Notes under the pieces: generated by a model
Database searches by the model: none
Seen by the model: only the letters and a program-made list of their open reading frames with translations
What the model was told of the DNA's origin: nothing
Shown: piece by piece, positions 45,454-51,274 of the stretch
Numbering within the stretch: the first letter of the stretch is position 1
Layout: each line of letters starts with the position of its first letter
Translations under genes and position numbers: made by a program
Source of the DNA: Pleionea mediterranea
Lineage (GTDB): Bacteria; Pseudomonadota; Gammaproteobacteria; Enterobacterales; Kangiellaceae
DNA: 64,000 nucleotides
Direction of reading: 5' to 3'
Assembly (NCBI RefSeq): GCF_003148745.1
Contig: NZ_QGGU01000002.1
Span: 124,001 to 188,000, forward strand

Positions 45454-45858
45454 GTGAAGGCAAAAGTAGAGTGGCAGGGTAATTTAAATTTTTTAGGGCA
45501 CAGTGACTCGGGCCGTCAGTTAGCACTCAGTGGTGATGGCGAGCATCTATCACCCATGGAGGTTGTGTTGCAGGCCGTTGGTGGGTGTTCATCAATCGAT
45601 GTGGTGATGATTTTGCAAAAAGCACGGCAAGATGTCACCGACTGCTATTGCGAACTGGAAGCGGAACGAGCGGAAACGGATCCAAAAGTGTTTACCCGAA
45701 TTAAGGCGCATTACGTGATCAGTGGCAATAACTTATCAGAAAAGCAGGTAAAACGGGCGTGTGATCTGTCTATGGAGAAGTACTGCTCTGTGTCTTTAAT
45801 GCTTAAAGGCAATGTTGATATTGAGCACAGTTTTGAAATACGAGACAGTGCGTCTTAA
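45454..45858 (+). CDS. yhfA: OsmC-family protein YhfA
   Basis: A 134-residue OsmC/Ohr-fold protein. The two redox cysteines are seen in GGCSSIDVVMIL and in the later helix MEKYCSVSLML. Family members reduce organic hydroperoxides, though the YhfA branch is poorly characterised. Starts at GTG 45454 after TTGGAGATG. Its place beside crp is conserved in gammaproteobacteria. Confidence 0.92.
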   Translation: MKAKVEWQGNLNFLGHSDSGRQLALSGDGEHLSPMEVVLQAVGGCSSIDVVMILQKARQDVTDCYCELEAERAETDPKVFTRIKAHYVISGNNLSEKQVKRACDLSMEKYCSVSLMLKGNVDIEHSFEIRDSAS

Positions 45859-45862
45859 AATT

Positions 45863-45882
45863 GAATGCAAATGTATGCATTC
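45863..45882. promoter_or_regulatory. Inverted repeat after yhfA, possible operator
   Basis: GAATGCA and TGCATTC are perfect seven-base arms around a six-base centre. Another TGCAT follows seven bases later. There is no T-run, so this is not a simple terminator. It lies about 90 bases before the promoter of the next gene. Confidence 0.4.
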
Positions 45883-45972
45883 TGTATATGCATGTAAATA
45901 GCTCCAAGGGCTTTTAATGAAAATGTTAGCTCAGTGCGGATAAATAGGCATATGACTGTTGAAAATCAATTG

Positions 45973-46001
45973 TTGACAATGTGTATTCAATTGAATACAC
46001 T
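45973..46001 (+). promoter_or_regulatory. Promoter with a 20-bp palindromic operator in the spacer
   Basis: -35 TTGACA (45973-45978), a 17-base spacer and -10 TACACT (45996-46001). The perfect palindrome GTGTATTCAATTGAATACAC (45981-46000) fills the spacer and part of the -10. The start codon of the downstream gene is 40 bases on. Placement is that of an autorepressor operator. Confidence 0.75.
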
Positions 46002-46040
46002 TGTTTTCAAGCAAGCTTGCAAAAAAGACGGAGTCATACA

Positions 46041-46559
46041 ATGACGGGCCGAACGGTTCCATTAAGTGTCCGTGTGTCTCATGACGATGCTGATTTTTTA
46101 GCGTCGTTGGAAATAGAAGGCGCCGAGTCACCCAGTGAAAAACTACGCGCTTTGATCACTGAAGCGCGGCGGAGGCAAGATTCTGTAGGCGGTTTTTCGG
46201 AAGCTCAGTTGGAGCTTCGGCGATTAATTCAGCCATTGATTGAGAAAGTGCAGGATTTTGAAGCCAACAACGAAGAGTATTCTCAGCTACTGCATTTGGG
46301 GCTGGAATGGATCCCTGAAGCAATGGCTGAACTGGTTGCTCAACGCTTTAAGCTGACTGGTGAAGCGGAATCTGAGCAAATGCAGCAACTGGAACGTCGA
46401 GTCACAGACAGAGTGTTTCGGTTAATCGAAGGATTTTTACGCTTGGCAGTGACACAGGACTGCGAAGGTTATGATCCTCAAGTCGTGCAAAAACGGCTAC
46501 CAAAAATTCGCCAACTCATTGAGCTGATGCGAATTATGGAGCAAAACACGCCGACCTGA
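46041..46559 (+). CDS. Unknown protein with ribbon-helix-helix-like N-terminus, probable autoregulator
   Basis: A 172-residue protein from ATG 46041 (GGAG eight bases upstream; the frame opens earlier at 45981 inside the palindrome). The N-terminus TGRTVPLSVRVSHDDADFLASLEIEGAESPSEKLRALIT alternates like a basic beta-strand followed by two helices, the ribbon-helix-helix layout. The rest is helical, with heptad-like stretches (LRRLIQPLIEKVQDFEANNEEYSQLL). DNA binding is inferred from this pattern and from the palindrome in its own promoter. I do not recognise the family. A small membrane protein gene follows 47 bases later. Confidence 0.7.
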   Translation: MTGRTVPLSVRVSHDDADFLASLEIEGAESPSEKLRALITEARRRQDSVGGFSEAQLELRRLIQPLIEKVQDFEANNEEYSQLLHLGLEWIPEAMAELVAQRFKLTGEAESEQMQQLERRVTDRVFRLIEGFLRLAVTQDCEGYDPQVVQKRLPKIRQLIELMRIMEQNTPT

Positions 46560-46606
46560 GGATAGCGCAATAACAGTGTTGCGTACCAAAAAGGGAGGAG
46601 TGTTTT

Positions 46607-46780
46607 ATGGTGGGTTTAGTCGTTTTTGTCTTATCGTTACTGGTGTTCCCAGAGCAAGCTACCGATATCTGTGCAGTTGCGGCGGTTATTTATTCGTTAT
46701 TTCAAGGCGGTTCTTTTCTGGTTTCCTGGCACCTGGGGAAAAATAACAAAACCATTCGGAATTATCGTCGGGCGCTTTAA
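46607..46780 (+). CDS. Small membrane protein, 57 residues, unknown function
   Basis: ATG 46607 is preceded by the strong site GGGAGGAG at about eight bases. The protein has two short hydrophobic stretches (VGLVVFVLSLLVF and AVAAVIYSLFQGGSFLV) and a basic C-terminus (NNKTIRNYRRAL), so it is probably a two-pass hairpin with both ends inside. It follows the probable autoregulator gene by 47 bases and is likely in its operon. The family is unknown. Confidence 0.72.
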   Translation: MVGLVVFVLSLLVFPEQATDICAVAAVIYSLFQGGSFLVSWHLGKNNKTIRNYRRAL

Positions 46781-46990
46781 GCGCTCGTTATCGCGCCTAA
46801 AATCAAACTTCAGTCTATTATTCTGAATAACCTATCCTACAATTTAATAAATCAAGCACGGAATAAATCGACACAGTGTGGTTTTAGTCGCTTTCACTAA
46901 TAAGCATCTTGCACAAAGTGTTATACGGTCAATGACACGCTAAAAATGATAGTGCCATCTGACATAAACAAATTACGAAGGAGAATCTTA

Positions 46991-47341
46991 ATGAGTCAAT
47001 CAAACAAAAAACTGTATCTGGGCATTAAAGGTTCCGTTGTTTGTCTGGAGCAAAAAACGGGCGAGGTTATCTGGTCGAAACATTTAAAGTCCAGCTCTGC
47101 GATCACCAACATCTATATTGAAGACAATTTTATTTTTGCCTACTCAGGCGGTCATTTATTTTGTTTAACGACCGATAGGGGTGACATCGTTTGGGAAAAT
47201 AAATTAAAGGGAATGGGGTATGGCAGCTGTATTATTGCCAGTGACTCACAGGCGGCGTCGGTAATTGCTGCCAACCAGGCTCAAGCTGCCTCAGCGGGTG
47301 CGGTTGCCGCTTCAGTTGCTGCCACCAGTGTGGCTACTTAG
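46991..47341 (+). CDS. Cytoplasmic mini PQQ-like beta-propeller protein, two blades plus Ala-rich tail
   Basis: A 116-residue protein from ATG 46991, behind AAGGAG. Two blades of the PQQ-repeat pattern are seen: KGSVVCLEQKTGEVIWSKHL and GGHLFCLTTDRGDIVWENKL. The C-terminal 35 residues are alanine- and glutamine-rich (SQAASVIAANQAQAASAGAV). There is no signal peptide, and two blades cannot close a propeller, so it must oligomerise or be a remnant. Function unknown. It is the third gene of this module, 210 bases after the small membrane protein. Confidence 0.7.
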   Translation: MSQSNKKLYLGIKGSVVCLEQKTGEVIWSKHLKSSSAITNIYIEDNFIFAYSGGHLFCLTTDRGDIVWENKLKGMGYGSCIIASDSQAASVIAANQAQAASAGAVAASVAATSVAT

Positions 47342-47420
47342 TAATTTAAAAGAAAAGGATAAAATAATAAGAGTTCGGTCAGGCCGATAGTCAGCACTGC
47401 GTTAGACAATAGTGTGAGTG

Positions 47421-47510
47421 ATAACTATTTGATAGAAAACTGTTTGAGCGGATAACTGTATTCTCAAATAACTGTATTCTCGACAACTGAATTCTCGATA
47501 ATAGAACTAG
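47421..47510. repeat. 15-bp degenerate tandem repeat upstream of coq7 end
   Basis: Units around 47451-47496 read ATAACTGTATTCTCA, ATAACTGTATTCTCG and ACAACTGAATTCTCG, with poorer copies on both sides. It lies between the mini PQQ gene and the convergent coq7 stop. Confidence 0.85.
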
Positions 47511-47530
47511 CGCGAGAATAAACAAGCGAA

Positions 47531-48169
47531 CTAGAGATAATAAACGGTTTTGGTCATCACTTTTGACATTAAGCTCATGGCGCTTTTTACGGTATCGGGT
47601 AACTCAGTGCCTCCCGCTTCTAAGGCTGCGGTTGCGTGCTCTTGTTCATCGGTTTTCATTACCGATAATATTTCACGTGAACGTTGATCTTCTTTGGGGA
47701 GTTGATGCAAGTGCTTATCGAGATGTTTAACCACTTGTCGCTCGGTCTCGGCAACGAAACCCAAACTCCAGCGGTCACCCGCAAGTCCTGCCAGAGCTCC
47801 TAAACTAAAGGAGCCTGCGTACCAAAGCGGATTTAAAAAGCTGGTATGGGTATTGAGCTCATCGAGACGTTGATGGCACCAGTGCAGATGATCGTTTTCT
47901 TCTTTCGCTGACTGTTCCATTTTTTCTCTAACTTCGGGAAGTTTGGCGGTAATGGCCTGACCCTGATATAACGCCTGTGCACAGACTTCGCCGCAATGGT
48001 TGATCCGCATCATACCAGCAACACGGCGTTGCTCATCGGCGCTAAGGTTGGTGGGCTCGATGTTCGCAGCCGGTGATGGGCGGTTGGTGGTTTGGTAGCC
48101 ACCAGCCAGAGTTCTCAGTGCATTATCAGCACTGGCGCATAGAGAATCGATAAAACTTAGTTTTCGCAT
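47531..48169 (-). CDS. coq7: 3-demethoxyubiquinol 3-hydroxylase, Coq7 type
   Basis: A 212-residue di-iron hydroxylase for a late ubiquinone ring hydroxylation. Iron ligands are seen in MRINHCGEVCAQALYQ, ENDHLHWCHQRL, ETERQVVKHLDKH and DEQEHATAAL. It replaces the flavoprotein UbiF of E. coli, and with UbiH and UbiI elsewhere in the window would complete the three ring hydroxylations. ATG 48169 (MRKLSFIDSL) matches the family start; 48187 is an alternative. Divergent from the AAA ATPase gene. Confidence 0.93.
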   Translation of the reverse strand: MRKLSFIDSLCASADNALRTLAGGYQTTNRPSPAANIEPTNLSADEQRRVAGMMRINHCGEVCAQALYQGQAITAKLPEVREKMEQSAKEENDHLHWCHQRLDELNTHTSFLNPLWYAGSFSLGALAGLAGDRWSLGFVAETERQVVKHLDKHLHQLPKEDQRSREILSVMKTDEQEHATAALEAGGTELPDTVKSAMSLMSKVMTKTVYYL

Positions 48170-48348
48170 ACAGTATTCTTTGGGCATTTACATCGAATTT
48201 GGTAGTCTTACACAATTATAATAGAGCCTGTGTATCTTTGGGGATTAATTTTGCTGCTCTGCCATTTTTCAACAAATACAAATTGTGCAGCAAATATGTC
48301 GATGTTGTCCAGCGGGTTCGTTTAAGCAGTTATCAGGTAGTATATTCA

Positions 48349-49839
48349 ATGAATGGAAAAAGCGATCGTCACGATCTGGAAATTCTAATTAAGTCACGCA
48401 ATCCGATTATCGGCATTGAAACGCACGAAGAAAATCGTGCTGTTAATCTTTTATCAGAAATCGCCCGCGATTTTAATAAGCCTTTATTCACCTGGGACGT
48501 GGTGGATGGGTTAAAGCGTTCCGAGTTGCTGGATGATTTTGATGCACTGACCGAAACACAAACGCCAGAGCATATGTTAAAACATATTATTTCAGTGCCG
48601 CGGCCTTCTATTTATGCGTTGTGCGATTTTCATCCCTACATTGAGGATGCCCCACAAGTTGTACGACTGCTAAAAGAAGTGGTATTGAAACAGGCTGAAC
48701 TGGGCCACACCATTGTCTTTATTTCTCATCAGCTGTCGATCCCGGAAGAAATCAAACGCTTTGTATCGAGGTTTGATATGGCGCTACCAGGCAAAGAACA
48801 GCTGGACGCATTGATCCGCAAAGAAGCCAAAGTATGGTCACAACGTAATGGTCAGAAAGTCAGAACTGACAGTCGTACTTTGCAAAGATTGATTAATAAT
48901 TTACAAGGTTTAACCTTATCCGATGCCAAGCGTTTGATCCGAAATGTGATCAACGATGATGGTGCAATTACCGAAGACGAGCTGCCTGCGATCAATAAAG
49001 CAAAGTTTGAACTGTTAAATATGGAAGGCGTGCTGAGTTTTGAGTACGAAACGTCTAAGTTTGCTGAAGTGGGTGGCTTGTATAATTTAAAGCGCTGGTT
49101 AAAACAACGGGAAGTTGTGTTTCATCGGCGGGATGAAATCGATCTTGATCCTCCGAAAGGGCTAATGTTGGTGGGTGTTCAAGGTGGCGGTAAAAGTTTG
49201 GCGGCTAAAGCGGTAGCGGGCATGTGGAGTGTGCCATTATTACGGCTCGACTTTGGCACTTTATACAATAAATATCACGGAGAAACTGAGCGCAATTTAC
49301 GCGAAGCACTCAATATGGCCGAGCTTATGGCGCCTTGTGTGTTGTGGTTTGATGAAATAGAAAAAGGTATCTCGACACAAAACAATGACGGAGGTACTTC
49401 GCAACGAGTTTTAGGTACTCTGTTAACCTGGATGGCAGAAAATGATAAGCCAGTGTTTGTCGTATCAACTGCAAACGATATTTCACGGTTACCGCCAGAA
49501 CTGATTCGTAAGGGACGTCTGGATGAAATATTTTTTGTCGATCTGCCCGATGTGAATTCTCGTAAAGAAATTTTTGCCATTCATCTGGAAAAACGAAAGT
49601 TAAATTCAGCACAGTTTGATCTTGAAAAGCTGGCATTGTCCTGTGAAGGCTTTACCGGTTCTGAAATTGAACAGGCGATAGTTTCTGGTTTGTATCACAG
49701 TTATGGCCAAGATAAAAAACTCACAACCGCTATCATTCTTGATGAAATTAAAAACACACGACCCTTGTCGGTTGTTATGGCTGAAAAGCTGAGTGAATTA
49801 CGGCAGTGGGCGGCTGGTCGAACGATTTCTGCCAATTAA
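48349..49839 (+). CDS. Ycf46-like AAA ATPase
   Basis: A 496-residue protein. An N-terminal region of about 230 residues (SRNPIIGIETHEENRAVNLLSE) is followed by an AAA domain: Walker A GVQGGGKS near residue 275, Walker B VLWFDEIE near 330, sensor TANDISRLPPELIRKGRLDEIF. It resembles the Ycf46 family of chloroplasts and cyanobacteria, implicated in photosynthesis-related regulation there; its bacterial role is unknown. ATG 48349 is preferred over an upstream frame opening at 48199, which lies in the coq7 promoter region. Confidence 0.88.
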   Translation: MNGKSDRHDLEILIKSRNPIIGIETHEENRAVNLLSEIARDFNKPLFTWDVVDGLKRSELLDDFDALTETQTPEHMLKHIISVPRPSIYALCDFHPYIEDAPQVVRLLKEVVLKQAELGHTIVFISHQLSIPEEIKRFVSRFDMALPGKEQLDALIRKEAKVWSQRNGQKVRTDSRTLQRLINNLQGLTLSDAKRLIRNVINDDGAITEDELPAINKAKFELLNMEGVLSFEYETSKFAEVGGLYNLKRWLKQREVVFHRRDEIDLDPPKGLMLVGVQGGGKSLAAKAVAGMWSVPLLRLDFGTLYNKYHGETERNLREALNMAELMAPCVLWFDEIEKGISTQNNDGGTSQRVLGTLLTWMAENDKPVFVVSTANDISRLPPELIRKGRLDEIFFVDLPDVNSRKEIFAIHLEKRKLNSAQFDLEKLALSCEGFTGSEIEQAIVSGLYHSYGQDKKLTTAIILDEIKNTRPLSVVMAEKLSELRQWAAGRTISAN

Positions 49840-49923
49840 CCGCTTAATCAGTCGAGTTAAAAAATATAACGACTATTACATATAATGAATACTCTATAAT
49901 CTACTCTAAAGGGAGCGAGAAAC

Positions 49924-50523
49924 ATGAAGTTATTTTATTCCACGGCTTCGCCTTATGCGCGAACCACTCAGGTGGTTTTGCGTGAAGTTGGCTTATCGCC
50001 GGAAAAGCATGAAGTCGCAACGCACCCATTTAATAATGAGTCGGCATTTATTGCGGCAAATCCTCTGGCTAAAGTGCCTTGTCTGGTGCTTGACAATAAC
50101 CAGTCCATTTACGACAGTGAAGTCATTGGCCAGTATCTGGATAAGACATTTAACGGGGGTAAGTTGTGGCAACTTTTGGCGGAAGACTGGTCATTAAGAA
50201 CCGTTTATTCTCATGTGTCTGGCCTGCTCGATATATGCGTGGCTTTGCGACAGGAAAAAATGCGTGAAGAAGAAGGCAATCGATCCGAATTCTGGTGGGA
50301 CCGATTTGTCGCTGGTTTAGACAGAGGTTTGATCGAGCTCAATAAAATGATCGCTGAATTTCCAGAATCATTTTCATTACTGCATATTAATACCATTTGT
50401 CTGCTCGATTATTTGTCCTTTCGGCACCCAGAAATAAACTGGCGTCAGCATCAATCGTTAGAAGATTTTTATCAGCGTTTTTCGGGACGGGAAAGTTTCT
50501 TAAGCACCCAACCAAAAGCATAA
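49924..50523 (+). CDS. Glutathione S-transferase family protein
   Basis: A 199-residue protein with a thioredoxin-like N-terminal domain (MKLFYSTASPYARTTQVVLREVG, PLAKVPCLVLDNNQSIYDSEVIGQYLD) and an all-helical C-terminal domain. The cis-proline VPCLV and the ES/DS glutathione-binding pair (YDSEVI) are present. The active residue is probably Ser9. General detoxification or disulphide-related role; the substrate is unknown. It converges with ydbL across a strong hairpin. Confidence 0.9.
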   Translation: MKLFYSTASPYARTTQVVLREVGLSPEKHEVATHPFNNESAFIAANPLAKVPCLVLDNNQSIYDSEVIGQYLDKTFNGGKLWQLLAEDWSLRTVYSHVSGLLDICVALRQEKMREEEGNRSEFWWDRFVAGLDRGLIELNKMIAEFPESFSLLHINTICLLDYLSFRHPEINWRQHQSLEDFYQRFSGRESFLSTQPKA

Positions 50524-50547
50524 TGAAGCAGTGGAAATAGAGCGACA

Positions 50548-50586
50548 CTCTTTCTATTTTGATTAGGCTGATTAAAATAGAAAGAG
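50548..50586. terminator. Bidirectional terminator-like hairpin between GST and ydbL
   Basis: CTCTTTCTATTTT and AAAATAGAAAGAG are perfect 13-base arms around a 13-base loop. It lies midway between the two convergent stop codons. The stem is AT-rich and no separate T-run follows, but the position fits transcription termination from both sides. Confidence 0.65.
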
Positions 50587-50608
50587 CGTGAGAGATAATA
50601 ATTTAACG

Positions 50609-50983
50609 TTATTTTTTGACCCAACGACCATTCACTTCAATATAATGACCGGACTGAGTTTTCTCGATGGCTTTTTTACCGGCGATCAATTCAACTTTAC
50701 TTAAATCGATATTGCGTGAGTTGGCCACTTCCTGATACTTCTGCTTGCGCTTGGCGTTAACATCATCAACCAGACGACGCACATCACTGGGGGCATTGTT
50801 AACCACAAGTCCAAGATAGCCGTTACTCTTTTCGCCAATTAAACCTTCTGCCTTTGCGCTGTCAAGATTGGCCGCCCAGGCAGAAGCCATGGTTAACGTT
50901 AGCAGGGCAACAGTGAACGAAATAAAACGACGAACGGAACGAGTCAGATTATTTTTTTGAGATAAATACATTAAACGGTTCAT
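50609..50983 (-). CDS. ydbL: YdbL-family periplasmic protein
   Basis: A 124-residue secreted protein with signal ... FTVALLTLTMASAWA then the DUF1318 domain: LDSAKAEGLIGEKSNGYLGLV, RKQKYQEVANSRNIDLSKVE and GHYIEVNGRWVKK. In E. coli it is the last gene of ydbH-ynbE-ydbL, a set that transports phospholipid between membranes; YdbL modulates it. Two adjacent ATGs exist (50986, 50983); AGGAG fits the second better. It follows ynbE by ten bases. Confidence 0.88.
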   Translation of the reverse strand: MNRLMYLSQKNNLTRSVRRFISFTVALLTLTMASAWAANLDSAKAEGLIGEKSNGYLGLVVNNAPSDVRRLVDDVNAKRKQKYQEVANSRNIDLSKVELIAGKKAIEKTQSGHYIEVNGRWVKK

Positions 50984-50993
50984 CATTGAGCTC

Positions 50994-51182
50994 CTAAAAT
51001 AAATCATCATCACTAAGAATATCTTCTACATCTTTTTCAACTTTGATTCTAATTTCGTGTTTAATATTTAAGTTGATTTCCAGGGGTTTATCGCCCGACT
51101 CCAGTCGAATGGTCGGGTTGCAAGCGGTCAGCAATGATAAGGCTATCAATGCGGTAACCGATGCGGCATAAAGTTGTTTCAT
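50994..51182 (-). CDS. ynbE: YnbE-like lipoprotein
   Basis: A 62-residue outer-membrane lipoprotein: signal MKQLYAASVTALIALSLLTAC, lipobox LTAC, then a short beta-strand segment (NPTIRLESGDKPLEINLNIKHEIRIKV). YnbE partners YdbH and is proposed to cap its beta-rich lipid channel at the outer membrane. The conserved gene order supports the assignment. Confidence 0.9.
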   Translation of the reverse strand: MKQLYAASVTALIALSLLTACNPTIRLESGDKPLEINLNIKHEIRIKVEKDVEDILSDDDLF

Positions 51183-51210
51183 GGATTATCCTCCAGTGAG
51201 CCCGTTATGT

Positions 51211-51254
51211 TCTATTTCGATCAGGTCTATTACATCAGGTCTATTTCGCTCAGG
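51211..51254. repeat. 14-15-bp tandem repeat between ydbH and ynbE
   Basis: TCTATTTCGATCAGG, TCTATTACATCAGG and TCTATTTCGCTCAGG follow directly (51211-51225, 51226-51239, 51240-51254). They lie in the leader between the ydbH stop and the ynbE start, with a 14-base middle copy. Confidence 0.9.
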
Positions 51255-51274
51255 CTAATCTAGACCAATTTAAC

